DNA from: an uncultured Candidatus Marinamargulisbacteria bacterium
GTDB lineage: Bacteria > Margulisbacteria > Riflemargulisbacteria > GWF2-35-9
DNA: 41,640 nt
Direction: 5' to 3'
Assembly: GCA_903910705.1 (NCBI GenBank)
Contig: CAIWAN010000045.1
Coordinates: forward strand, 1-41,640
Shown here: positions 8,088 to 16,424 of the stretch, piece after piece
Numbering within the stretch: the first letter of the stretch is position 1
Layout: the number at the start of each line of letters is the position of its first letter
Made by a program: the position numbers and the translations under genes
The notes under the pieces: generated by a model
The model's database searches: none
Told to the model about the DNA's origin: nothing
The model's input: only the letters and a program-made list of their open reading frames with translations

Positions 8088-9158
8088 ATGCTTAAAAAAT
8101 TCCTCCATAATCAATCCCGTTCATTGGGGCTTGAACCCGGTGCCCCTGTTTATACCGGCGAAAAGTCGGCGGTCAAGGTAGCCGTCTCCGCGGTACGATT
8201 TAATGAAGCGACCTTTGAAGAGAAACCCAATCTTACTTTTGATGAGGCGCTCGGTCTTATTGAGGAAGGCTCTTTGACGTGGATCAATGTCGATGGATTG
8301 TCCGACCCAGCTATTACCGAAGCCCTTGGCACCAAAATGTCGATCCATCCTCTGGTGGCTGAAGATATCTTGAATACCTCGCAACGTCCCAAATTTGAGG
8401 CCTTTGATGGCTATTTCTTTGTGGTCTTGAAAATGCTTTATTATGGGGCGAACAAGCGAGAGTTTAACGTCGAACAGGTTAGTCTGATCGTTAAAGACAA
8501 TGTCATCTTTTCGTTTCAAGAGGATATCGAGGGGGATGTCTTTGACCCCCTTCGTGAACGTATCCGTAGTAATAAGGCGGGCGCTCGAAAGATTACGACC
8601 GACTATTTGGCCTATCTTCTTATTGATGCGATCGTGGATAACTATTTCATTATTATCGAAGAGGTGGGTGAAAAGATCGAAGCGCTTGAAATGATGGTCA
8701 TCAATAAGCCAAGCCCTAAAGCCATGGCAAAGATGCATTATTTGAAGCAAAAGATGATCTTTTTGCGTAAATCCATTTGGCCCTTGCGTGAAGTCGTCAG
8801 CGGAATGCTTCGAGATGAGGGGGGGCAAATTAACAATAACACCAAGATCTTTTTGCGTGATGCTTATGACCATACGATCCAAGTCATCGAATTGATCGAG
8901 ACCTGTCGGGATATGGTCTCGGGGCTACTCGACATTTATCTTTCCAGTAACAGCAACAAGCTGAATGAAATCATGAAAGTGCTAACCATGATCTCGACAA
9001 TATTTATTCCTTTGAGCTTTATGGCTAGTTTTTACGGAATGAACTTTCACTATATGCCCGAACTTTCCTCGAAATGGGGCTACCCAGCCCTTATTTCGGT
9101 CATGGTAACCGTTGCGATCTCAATGCTTTTTTACTTTCGCCGCCGTCGTTGGTTGTAG
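8088..9158 (+). CDS. corA: Magnesium/cobalt transporter CorA
   Basis: A 356-residue member of the CorA family of pentameric divalent-cation channels (Mg2+, also Co2+/Ni2+). The large cytoplasmic N-terminal funnel (about 1-290) is followed by TM1 (about 297-315). The signature loop YGMNF follows, with an MPEL-type periplasmic loop, then TM2 (about 330-348) and a basic tail RRRRWL. All hallmark elements and length agree with the family. The start has no Shine-Dalgarno sequence but an extended -10 box 6 nt upstream. A weak hairpin follows the gene. Confidence 0.96.
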   Translation: MLKKFLHNQSRSLGLEPGAPVYTGEKSAVKVAVSAVRFNEATFEEKPNLTFDEALGLIEEGSLTWINVDGLSDPAITEALGTKMSIHPLVAEDILNTSQRPKFEAFDGYFFVVLKMLYYGANKREFNVEQVSLIVKDNVIFSFQEDIEGDVFDPLRERIRSNKAGARKITTDYLAYLLIDAIVDNYFIIIEEVGEKIEALEMMVINKPSPKAMAKMHYLKQKMIFLRKSIWPLREVVSGMLRDEGGQINNNTKIFLRDAYDHTIQVIELIETCRDMVSGLLDIYLSSNSNKLNEIMKVLTMISTIFIPLSFMASFYGMNFHYMPELSSKWGYPALISVMVTVAISMLFYFRRRRWL

Positions 9159-9173
9159 CGCAGCTATAGCATC

Positions 9174-9202
9174 TTGCCTGAAATCGCCTCTTCCCCTACA
9201 CT
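9174..9202 (+). promoter_or_regulatory. Candidate hppA promoter overlapping the corA terminator
   Basis: TTGCCT (9174-9179), a 17-nt spacer and TACACT (9197-9202). The -10-like hexamer begins in the left arm and runs through the loop of the corA 3' hairpin. The predicted leader of about 37 nt carries a strong AAGGAGCAGGAG ribosome-binding region. Confidence 0.45.
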
Positions 9203-9214
9203 ATGAAGGGGTTT
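9193..9214 (+). terminator. Weak terminator after corA
   Basis: CCCCT (9193-9197) pairs with AGGGG (9207-9211) across a 9-nt loop, followed by TTTT. The stem is only 5 bp, so this is a weak call. It overlaps the putative hppA -10 element. Confidence 0.4.
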
Positions 9215-9245
9215 TCCCAATTTTTTATTCGGAAGGAGCAGGAGT

Positions 9246-11687
9246 ATGAAACGTTTTAATGTGATGTTGGCCACCGTTCTTGGGTTGGTCATGACGAGCT
9301 CGACATGGGCAGGTGAGGCTAATTTGGTCTTGCCGGATCTCAATACGGGTAGTTTCTTTGGTTTGACAGGGAAGAGCTTTTTGGTTTGGGGGATCTTGAT
9401 CTGTGTTGTGGGTTTTCTGTTTGGGATCGTGCAATTTCTTCAGTTAAAAAATATGAAGGTTCACAAGTCGATGTCCGATATTTCGGCCCTCATTTATGAA
9501 ACCTGTAAAACGTACCTTATTACACAAGGCAAGCTGTTGATTTGGCTTGAATTGCTGATCGGTTCGATCATTTTTGCTTACTTCTACTTCATCGAGGCGC
9601 TCTCTCTTTCCAAAGTGGGGATCATTCTTGCGTTCAGTGTGGTAGGGATTCTGGGTTCGGTTGGCGTGGCGTGGTTTGGTATTCGTATTAACACGTATGC
9701 CAATAGCCGCACGGCGTTTGCTTCGCTAAAAGGCAAGGGATATAGCTGCTATGCGATCCCTCTCAAGGCGGGTATGTCGATCGGCACTTTGCTAATTAGT
9801 ACCGAGCTTATTATTATGTTGACCATTCTGCTTTTTCTTCCTAAAGAATTAGCGGGTCCTTGTTTTATCGGATTTGCCATTGGGGAATCGTTGGGTGCGT
9901 CAGTTCTTCGTATTGCGGGCGGTATTTTTACAAAGATCGCTGATATCGGTTCCGATCTCATGAAGATCGTTTTTAAGGTTAAAGAAGATGATGCTCGGAA
10001 TCCAGGGGTTATTGCGGATTGTACTGGTGACAATGCGGGCGACAGCGTTGGTCCTTCGGCCGACGGTTTCGAAACGTATGGGGTTACGGGTGTTGCGCTG
10101 ATTACGTTTATTATGTTGGCGATCAAGAATCCTGAGATCCAAGTACAACTCCTTGTTTGGATTTTTGCTATGCGCGTTGCCATGATCTTGACTTCGGTAG
10201 GCAGTTATTTTATTAATGACCTCTTTATTGCTCGTCCTCGTTTTGGCAACAAAGTTAAGTTCAACTACGAGATCCCTTTAACGACGTTGGTTATTCTGAC
10301 TTCGGTCGTTTCGGTGGGCGTTACCTTCCTGATCTCTCGACTTCTTGTTCCCAGTATCGCGGGCAACCTCGATCTTTGGTGGCAGCTTTCTTTGATCATT
10401 TCTTGCGGAACAGCAGCGGGCGCGCTTATTCCAGAAGCGGTCAAAGTGTTCACGTCGACTAATTCAAAGCACGTTCGTGAAGTCGTTACCTCCTCGAAAG
10501 AGGGTGGCGCTTCGTTGAATGTGTTGTCTGGCTTGGTTGCGGGAAATTTTTCTGCCTATTGGTTAGGCTTAATGATCGTGGGCTTGATGACGGTTGCCTA
10601 TTATGTTTCAGGTCTTGGCTTAGCCGGTGTGCTTGCCGTCGGAACGACGCCTTCAATTGGTGGAACGATGGCGGCTGTTTTTGCTTTTGGTCTTGTCGCG
10701 TTTGGATTCCTTGGCATGGGTCCTGTGACCATCGCGGTTGATTCTTATGGCCCTGTTACCGATAATGCTCAGTCCATTTATGAGCTTTCTCTTATCGAAA
10801 CCCTTCCCAACATTAAGAACGACCTAAAGAAGGATTATGGGTTTGATACCGATTTCGAATTGGCAAAAGAACTCCTTGAAGAGAACGACGGCGCAGGGAA
10901 TACCTTTAAGGCTACCGCTAAGCCGGTTCTTATCGGTACGGCTGTTGTCGGTTCAACCACGATGATTTTCTCGATTATTATGGAACTCACGGATAGTTTG
11001 GCGAATACCCCCGAGGTGTTAAAGTTGTCCCTCACGCATGCTCCGTTCTTGCTCGGGCTTGTCACGGGTGGCGCGATGATCTATTGGTTCACCGGTGCGT
11101 CGATGCAAGCTGTTGTGGCAGGTGCGTATAAGGCCGTTGAATATATTAAGAAAACCATGAAACTCGATGGCGAGCAGACCGCTTCGACAGAAGACAGCAA
11201 AAAAGTCGTTGAGATCTGTACCCTTTATGCCCAAAAAGGCATGTGGAATATTTTCTTGGCGGTGTTTTTTGGTACCTTGGCGTTTGCCTTTATGGAAGCC
11301 TACTTCTTTATTGGCTACTTGATTTCCATCGCCCTTTTTGGTCTGTATCAAGCCGTTTTTATGGCCAATGCCGGCGGAGCTTGGGATAACGCCAAAAAAG
11401 TTGTTGAGACAGAGCTTCGCGCAAAAAATACCCCCCTTCACGAGGCGGTTATTGTGGGTGATACAGTGGGGGATCCTTTCAAAGATACCAGTTCTGTGGC
11501 GATGAATCCGATCATCAAATTTACAACGCTTTTTGGATTGTTGGCGGTATCGATGGCGGTCGGCATGCGCCATGCAGGGAATGGTGATCTGGCGACCGGT
11601 TTAGCCGTTGGATTCCTCCTTATTTCCATGTTCTTTGTGTGGAGAAGCTTCTACGCGATGCGTATTGAGGAAGCCGTTATCGCTTAG
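9246..11687 (+). CDS. hppA: Membrane-bound ion-pumping pyrophosphatase, K+-independent type
   Basis: An 813-residue integral membrane pyrophosphatase that couples PPi hydrolysis to ion transport. Catalytic loops are visible: the DIGSDL variant of DVGADL, the acidic loop EDDARNPGVIAD then GDNAGDSVG, VDSYGPVTDNAQ, ANAGGAWDNAKK and GDTVGDPFKDTS. In the cation-dependence loop the sequence is GNTFKA. A lysine at this position (A460K in family numbering) marks K+-independent enzymes, which are mainly H+ pumps. H+ versus Na+ specificity is therefore inferred as H+. The protein is longer than the common 660-770 residues. It begins with a signal-peptide-like segment ending near TWAGEA, which some family members have. 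The ATG has an excellent Shine-Dalgarno region (GGAAGGAGCAGGAG). It lies directly upstream of the ech hydrogenase, separated by a strong terminator. Confidence 0.96.
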   Translation: MKRFNVMLATVLGLVMTSSTWAGEANLVLPDLNTGSFFGLTGKSFLVWGILICVVGFLFGIVQFLQLKNMKVHKSMSDISALIYETCKTYLITQGKLLIWLELLIGSIIFAYFYFIEALSLSKVGIILAFSVVGILGSVGVAWFGIRINTYANSRTAFASLKGKGYSCYAIPLKAGMSIGTLLISTELIIMLTILLFLPKELAGPCFIGFAIGESLGASVLRIAGGIFTKIADIGSDLMKIVFKVKEDDARNPGVIADCTGDNAGDSVGPSADGFETYGVTGVALITFIMLAIKNPEIQVQLLVWIFAMRVAMILTSVGSYFINDLFIARPRFGNKVKFNYEIPLTTLVILTSVVSVGVTFLISRLLVPSIAGNLDLWWQLSLIISCGTAAGALIPEAVKVFTSTNSKHVREVVTSSKEGGASLNVLSGLVAGNFSAYWLGLMIVGLMTVAYYVSGLGLAGVLAVGTTPSIGGTMAAVFAFGLVAFGFLGMGPVTIAVDSYGPVTDNAQSIYELSLIETLPNIKNDLKKDYGFDTDFELAKELLEENDGAGNTFKATAKPVLIGTAVVGSTTMIFSIIMELTDSLANTPEVLKLSLTHAPFLLGLVTGGAMIYWFTGASMQAVVAGAYKAVEYIKKTMKLDGEQTASTEDSKKVVEICTLYAQKGMWNIFLAVFFGTLAFAFMEAYFFIGYLISIALFGLYQAVFMANAGGAWDNAKKVVETELRAKNTPLHEAVIVGDTVGDPFKDTSSVAMNPIIKFTTLFGLLAVSMAVGMRHAGNGDLATGLAVGFLLISMFFVWRSFYAMRIEEAVIA

Positions 11688-11706
11688 TCTTTAGCCGCTC
11701 AGTTGC

Positions 11707-11735
11707 TTTACAAGGCCAACGTCATCGGATAGAAT
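11707..11735 (+). promoter_or_regulatory. Promoter of the ech operon, nested in the hppA terminator
   Basis: TTTACA (11707-11712), a spacer of exactly 17 nt, and TAGAAT (11730-11735); each hexamer is 5/6 to the sigma-70 consensus. The -10 straddles the loop of the hppA terminator. The expected start near 11742 leaves a leader of only about 13 nt before the ATG at 11755, with no Shine-Dalgarno sequence. Confidence 0.5.
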
Positions 11736-11750
11736 GACGTTGGCCTTTTT
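11712..11750 (+). terminator. Rho-independent terminator of hppA
   Basis: A 14-bp perfect stem, AAGGCCAACGTCAT / ATGACGTTGGCCTT, with an 8-nt loop CGGATAGA and a T-run. This is the strongest hairpin in the window. Its 3' arm ends only 4 nt before the putative echA start codon. Confidence 0.85.
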
Positions 11751-11754
11751 AATT

Positions 11755-13650
11755 ATGATACAAAACTTAGTTCTCTTTCTCATCGGTTTTCCTGCTCTGG
11801 CTGCGCTTATTTTAGCGGGCGTTCCAAACAACAACTTTCGGAATCGCTTAGTCTGGGTCTTTGGCCTCATTATTTTAGTGGTTTCCGTTGTCTTGGTTGT
11901 TGGGTTTGGCTCGATCAGTTCAGAGATGCTTTCTTTTCACAGTAAAGCTCTCGAAAAAGTCATGTTCTACGGTGAATGGGTGATGTCGCTCTTGATCTTG
12001 GTCCTTTCGATAAAGCACAAGAAATTAGCCCCCCTGTTCTTGGTTGTTATTCAAACATCCTTGCTAACGTGGTTTGAGCTGGGTTATGGTCATCAGCTTG
12101 AGGCCGCTAACAATCTTTTTGTCGACAAACTTTCCTTGGTTATGGCGCTTATTATTGGTGTCATTGGTTCCTTGATCTGTATCTACGCCGTTGGCTATAT
12201 GAAAGAATTCCACGAAAAACAACACCCCGAGATCAAAGATCGTCGTGCCCTTTTTTTCTTTATTCTGTTCTTTTTCTTGTCGGCCATGTTCGGCATTGTT
12301 TTCTCTAATAATTTGATGTGGCTCTTTTTCTTCTGGGAAGTCACAACGCTTAGCTCATTTCTTCTTATTGGCTATAAGCAGAACGAAGAATCCATAAATA
12401 ATGCGTTCCGAGCTGTCTTTATGAATTTGTTCGGCGGCGTTTTCTTTGCAATGGCGATCATTTACCTGTTTCTGACAACCAATACGATCGAACTTAATCA
12501 GATGCTTGGTTTGGGTGGACTGGTCATGTTGCCCGTGGTCTTTCTCAGCATCGCAGGGATGACCAAGGCGGCTCAAATGCCTTTTTCGAGTTGGCTATTA
12601 GGGGCGATGGTGGCACCGACCCCTGTTTCAGCGCTGCTTCATTCAAGTACGATGGTCAAAGCGGGTGTTTATTTGCTGATCCGGGTTGCGCCACTACTTG
12701 GCGGAACGTTGGCGGGTCTATTGGTTGCGTGTGTGGGGGGTGTGACTTTTATCATTACGAGCTTTATCGCGATCTCTCAAAGCGATGCCAAGAAAGTCTT
12801 AGCTTATTCCACGATCGCTAATCTGGGTCTTATCGTGATGTGTTCCGGTATCGGAACCCCTGCCGCTATCTGGGCAGCGATTCTTCTCGTGATCTTTCAT
12901 GCTATCGCGAAAGGCCTTCTCTTCCTTAGTGTCGGTGTTGTTGAGCACAAACTGCATAGTCGTGATATCGAATCGATGGATAATCTCATCATCAAGATGC
13001 CGCGCTTAGCTTGGATGCTTTTGGTTGGCATGGCGGGTATGTTCTTGGCACCGTTTGGTATGCTCATCAGTAAATGGGCTGTGTTAAAGGCTTTGGTTGA
13101 TGCCAACCCGGGGCTAACGGTTGTTTTGATCTATGGGAGTGCTGCAACGTTGTTCTTCTGGGTAAAATGGATGGGAAAAATACTGGCTGTTGTACAGCCT
13201 GAAAAGACCGACGAAACCGGTATTAGTCGTAGCGAGTGGACAGCCCTTTATGCTCTCGTGACGGCAACTATCGCCGTTTGTTTAACTTTCCCGCTTATTT
13301 CTAGATTGATGATCGAGCCTTTTGTGTTTGGTTCTTCGACCGCAACGACCATTCTAACTCGTGGAAATAGTCTGATCATGATCATCATGATGGGGTTTGT
13401 GATTCTCTTTCGATTTAGTCTTCCGAAAAAAGATGAAGGGGAGCGTATCGTCGAAACGTATCTCTCCGGCTTAAATGTCGATCAACGCAATGCTTACTCG
13501 GCTCCATTGGGTGCAACCAAATCCTTTATCTCAAAAAATTATTATCTTTCCAAATATTTTGGAGAGAAGAATCTCTCTAGCATTGGTGTCGCGACTTCAT
13601 GGCTGATTGTTATGTTATTAATCGGGAGCTCATTGCCATGGTTAGTATAA
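11755..13650 (+). CDS. echA: Ech-type hydrogenase antiporter-like subunit A
   Basis: A 631-residue, multi-TM protein of the NuoL/Mrp-antiporter family, the ion-pumping arm of an energy-converting hydrogenase. Conserved features include the charged FFFWEVTTLSSFLLIGY helix and the hallmark KAAQMPFSSWLLGAMVAPTPVSALLHSSTMVKAG, cited here as KAAQMPFSSWL plus APTPVSALLHSSTMVKAG. Conserved lysines and histidines of the proton channel follow. The ORF track start at 11734 lies inside the hppA terminator stem. The ATG at 11755 (MIQNLVLF) gives the expected N-terminal helix and is preferred. It is the first gene of six in the canonical order echABCDEF. Its stop overlaps the echB start by 13 nt. HyfB/CooM naming would be equivalent. 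Confidence 0.93.
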   Translation: MIQNLVLFLIGFPALAALILAGVPNNNFRNRLVWVFGLIILVVSVVLVVGFGSISSEMLSFHSKALEKVMFYGEWVMSLLILVLSIKHKKLAPLFLVVIQTSLLTWFELGYGHQLEAANNLFVDKLSLVMALIIGVIGSLICIYAVGYMKEFHEKQHPEIKDRRALFFFILFFFLSAMFGIVFSNNLMWLFFFWEVTTLSSFLLIGYKQNEESINNAFRAVFMNLFGGVFFAMAIIYLFLTTNTIELNQMLGLGGLVMLPVVFLSIAGMTKAAQMPFSSWLLGAMVAPTPVSALLHSSTMVKAGVYLLIRVAPLLGGTLAGLLVACVGGVTFIITSFIAISQSDAKKVLAYSTIANLGLIVMCSGIGTPAAIWAAILLVIFHAIAKGLLFLSVGVVEHKLHSRDIESMDNLIIKMPRLAWMLLVGMAGMFLAPFGMLISKWAVLKALVDANPGLTVVLIYGSAATLFFWVKWMGKILAVVQPEKTDETGISRSEWTALYALVTATIAVCLTFPLISRLMIEPFVFGSSTATTILTRGNSLIMIIMMGFVILFRFSLPKKDEGERIVETYLSGLNVDQRNAYSAPLGATKSFISKNYYLSKYFGEKNLSSIGVATSWLIVMLLIGSSLPWLV

Positions 13651-14489
13651 TAATGGGGTTGTTATATTTGGTGTTGGGGCCTCTTTTTGGTGGGCTCGTG
13701 ACGGGGCTTGATCGTCGAATTTCGGCGCGTATGCAAGGACGTTTTGGCCCCCCTATCCTTCAACCGTTTTATGATGTTTTAAAGTTATTTGAAAAAGAAC
13801 AGATCGTCGTTCGTCGTTCGCAAAATGTGTATGTTTATTTCTATCTCCTTTTTATTGTTTTTACAGGGGTTCTTTTCTTCATGGGTGAAGATCTGTTGCT
13901 GGTCATATTCTCTTTAACCTTAGCGGCTATCTTCTTTGTTTTGGCAGGATATAAAGGCGGCTCGCCGTTTAGTATAATCGGTGCTGAACGTGAACTGCTT
14001 CAGATGATGGCCTACGAACCCATGGTATTGATGATGGCCGTCGGAATGTACATGGCAACCAAGAGTTTTTATGTGGGCGATATCGTCACCAGTCCTGCGA
14101 TGCCGATCATGCTGCTACCGGGTATTTTTATCGGATTAACCTATGTCTTGACCATCAAACTGCGCAAGTCTCCATTTGATCTTTCAACGTCCCATCACGG
14201 GCATCAAGAGCTCGTCAAAGGTATTACTACTGAGTATTCAGGGCCGGCTCTTGCTCTGATTGAGATCGCTCATTTTTATGAAGTTCCTTTTCTCGTTGGG
14301 TTTGTTTTTCTTTTCTTTGGTTCGCATTGGCTTTTGGGTTTGTTAGTATGTGCGGCGGTTTATTTCTTGGAAATATTGATCGATAACACCTTCGCTCGAA
14401 CAAAGTGGCAATTTATGGTCGCCGCCTCATGGGTTGTGGCGGCTATCTTTGGGTTTGGTAATATTATTATTCTGAGTTTATTGGGGTAA
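13638..14489 (+). CDS. echB: Ech-type hydrogenase membrane subunit B (NuoH-like)
   Basis: This hydrophobic protein of about 283 residues matches the NuoH/EchB/HycD family, the membrane anchor that joins the hydrogenase module to the antiporter. The family segment RISARMQGRFGPP, followed by LQPFYDVLKLFEKE, is clear, as are the cytosolic loop GAERELLQMMAYEP and the conserved RKSPFDLSTSHHGHQELVKG. The ORF track begins at 13599. I choose the ATG at 13638 (MVSIIMGLLYL), which has GGGAG about 8 nt upstream and overlaps the echA stop. The gene ends 2 nt before echC. Confidence 0.94.
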   Translation: MVSIIMGLLYLVLGPLFGGLVTGLDRRISARMQGRFGPPILQPFYDVLKLFEKEQIVVRRSQNVYVYFYLLFIVFTGVLFFMGEDLLLVIFSLTLAAIFFVLAGYKGGSPFSIIGAERELLQMMAYEPMVLMMAVGMYMATKSFYVGDIVTSPAMPIMLLPGIFIGLTYVLTIKLRKSPFDLSTSHHGHQELVKGITTEYSGPALALIEIAHFYEVPFLVGFVFLFFGSHWLLGLLVCAAVYFLEILIDNTFARTKWQFMVAASWVVAAIFGFGNIIILSLLG

Positions 14490-14491
14490 AC

Positions 14492-14935
14492 ATGACTTAT
14501 TTAGCAAAATCACCGTGGATTATTCATTATGATGCAACGAGCTGTAATGGTTGCGATATCGAAGTCTTAGCGTGCCTTACACCCATGTATGATGTCGAAC
14601 GATTTGGTATTATCAATACCGGCAATCCTAAACATGCGGATATCTTTTTGATCACGGGATCGGTCAATGAGCAAAACGTTAAAGTCGTTGAAAATATTTA
14701 TAATCAAATGCCCAACCCCAAGGTTGTCGTTGCGATTGGTATCTGTGCCACCTCCGGTGGTATCTTTAGAGAGTGTTATAACGTCCTTGGTGGCGTCGAC
14801 AAAGTGATACCGGTTGATGTCTATGTTCCGGGATGCGCGGTTCGACCTGAGGCGATAATCGATGGCGTTGTAAAAGCGATCGGGGTCCTAGAAGAAAAGC
14901 ATACCCAAATGAAAAAGGGAGCGGCTAAGTCATGA
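14492..14935 (+). CDS. echC: Ech-type hydrogenase small subunit C (NuoB-like)
   Basis: A 147-residue small subunit of a group 4 NiFe hydrogenase. It binds the proximal 4Fe-4S cluster that passes electrons to the NiFe site. Ligand cysteines are visible as C18 and C21 (CNGCDIE), C85 (GICATSGG) and C115 (VPGCAVRPE), the NuoB/HycG spacing. There is no Tat signal, as expected for cytoplasm-facing group 4 enzymes. The last 4 nt overlap the echD start (ATGA), implying translational coupling. The C-terminal tail is short and lysine-rich. Confidence 0.96.
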   Translation: MTYLAKSPWIIHYDATSCNGCDIEVLACLTPMYDVERFGIINTGNPKHADIFLITGSVNEQNVKVVENIYNQMPNPKVVVAIGICATSGGIFRECYNVLGGVDKVIPVDVYVPGCAVRPEAIIDGVVKAIGVLEEKHTQMKKGAAKS

Positions 14936-15348
14936 TAGAAGAACAAAAGCTTATCGAAATAATCCCTTCCGAGCTGGTTGCCAAAGTACGGGATATGTTT
15001 GTGGAACAGTATCGTTTGGTTCAGATCGGTTGTACCAAGCTGCCCGATCGTATTGAGATCAATTATTCCTTTGATAAAAACTACCAGTTCATTAATTATC
15101 GACTCATCCTTGCGAATGATAAGGTAGAGGTTCCAAGTGTTAGCAGTGTGTATTGGAATGCCTTGTTTTATGAGAACGAGATCCATGATCTATTTGGACT
15201 CAATATTGTCGGTATCGTGCTCGATTTTAAAGGGACGTTCTATGAAACGAAGGAAAAATATGCCTTTGCGACGTGCCCCCCCCCAATTGAGCCTGTTATT
15301 AAGACGACGCCTGTCGTAAATATTAAAGAAAAGGGAAAACCCCAATGA
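14932..15348 (+). CDS. echD: Ech-type hydrogenase subunit D (NuoC-like)
   Basis: This 138-residue protein corresponds to the 30-kDa (NuoC) family subunit that packs against the large subunit. The diagnostic segment is WNALFYENEIHDLFGLNIVG, quoted in part as YENEIHDLFGL, which matches the E-x-E-x-xD-LFG motif of the family. The gene overlaps echC and echE by 4 nt on each side. A C9 tract (15276-15284) encodes CPPP near the end. A slip there would disturb only the last few residues but could uncouple echE translation. The tail after the tract (about 20 residues) is not conserved family sequence as far as I can tell. Confidence 0.92.
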   Translation: MIEEQKLIEIIPSELVAKVRDMFVEQYRLVQIGCTKLPDRIEINYSFDKNYQFINYRLILANDKVEVPSVSSVYWNALFYENEIHDLFGLNIVGIVLDFKGTFYETKEKYAFATCPPPIEPVIKTTPVVNIKEKGKPQ

Positions 15349-16424
15349 GCAATAGAACGATCATTCCATTCGGTCCGCAACACCCTGTTCTCCCTGAACC
15401 GATCCACCTCGATCTTGTCATGGAAGACGAGTTGGTTGTCGAAGCTATTCCACGTATTGGTTGGGTTCATCGCGGCCTTGAAAAGCTCGTAGAGAAAAAA
15501 GATTTCCTTGAGATGACCTATGTAGCTGAACGCATTTGTGGTATTTGCAGCTTTATTCACGGGTTGACGTATTGTCATGGAATTGAGCAAATCATGAATA
15601 TCGAGGTGCCGATCAGGGCGCATTTTTTAAGAACGCTATGGAGTGAGCTGAGTCGTATTCATAGTCACTTATTATGGTTAGGTCTTGTGGCTGATGCGTT
15701 TGGATTTGAGAGCTTATTTATGCACAGTTGGCGAATCCGCGAGAAGGTCCTTGATATTATTGAAGCAACAACTGGTGGACGTGTTATTTTTGGTTCGGCC
15801 AAAGTGGGTGGAACGCGTCGCGATATCGACAATGAGATGTTGAAGCGGATCATCGCCCAAGTGACGGAGATCGAAAAAGAAATGAAAGAAATCAGTCAGA
15901 CATTTCTTAACGATTACAGTGTTCAACAGCGTCTAAAGGGTGTTGGGATCTTGTCAAAAGCGGATGCAAACATGCTGGGTGCAGTGGGGCCCATGTTACG
16001 TGCGAGCGGGATCAATCAAGATATGCGGAAGTTAAATTATGCGGCTTATGGGCATATCGACTGGGAGCCCGTCATGGCTCAAGACGGCGATTGTTTCGCT
16101 CGGGTGGAGGTGCGAGTAGGCGAACTTTTTCAAGCAACCGATATGATCCGACAAGTCATCGAAAAAATGCCTGAAGGCCCTGTAGATGTTAAAGTGACGG
16201 GTTCCCCCAATGGTGAATTCTTCGCTCGAACTGAACAACCTCGCGGCGAAGTGATCTATTATCTTAAGGGGAATGGTAGCAAAAACTTAGAGCGTATGCG
16301 TGTTAGAACCCCCACCTTCGCTAACATTCCGGCTATTACCAAGATATTGCCGGGTATCCAGTTAGCCGATGTTCCGATGATGTTGTTAACGATCGATCCG
16401 TGTATCAGTTGTACAGAAAGGTAA
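15345..16424 (+). CDS. echE: Ech-type NiFe hydrogenase large (catalytic) subunit E
   Basis: A 359-residue large subunit carrying the NiFe active site. The four nickel-ligand cysteines are present: L1 motif RICGICSFIH (C65, C68) and L2 motif DPCISCTER (C353, C356). These define a functional hydrogenase, not the NuoD homologue of complex I, which lacks them. The protein stops three residues after the last cysteine. There is thus no C-terminal peptide for a maturation endopeptidase, a feature reported for some energy-converting hydrogenases. It is coupled to echD by a 4-nt overlap and abuts echF. No hyp maturation genes are in the window, so maturation genes must lie elsewhere. Confidence 0.97.
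   Translation: MSNRTIIPFGPQHPVLPEPIHLDLVMEDELVVEAIPRIGWVHRGLEKLVEKKDFLEMTYVAERICGICSFIHGLTYCHGIEQIMNIEVPIRAHFLRTLWSELSRIHSHLLWLGLVADAFGFESLFMHSWRIREKVLDIIEATTGGRVIFGSAKVGGTRRDIDNEMLKRIIAQVTEIEKEMKEISQTFLNDYSVQQRLKGVGILSKADANMLGAVGPMLRASGINQDMRKLNYAAYGHIDWEPVMAQDGDCFARVEVRVGELFQATDMIRQVIEKMPEGPVDVKVTGSPNGEFFARTEQPRGEVIYYLKGNGSKNLERMRVRTPTFANIPAITKILPGIQLADVPMMLLTIDPCISCTER

Noticed and set aside
8121-8882. 253-codon minus-strand ORF inside corA
   Set aside because: It lies entirely antisense to a perfect CorA family match; its length is a codon-usage shadow.
9749-11573. Several minus-strand ORFs (144, 184 codons and smaller) inside hppA
   Set aside because: They are antisense shadows of a well-conserved membrane pyrophosphatase, with no start signals or recognisable domains.
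11734-11754. Upstream echA start (MTLAFLI) in the ORF track
   Set aside because: It lies inside the terminator stem and within a few nt of, or upstream of, the likely transcription start; the ATG at 11755 fits better.
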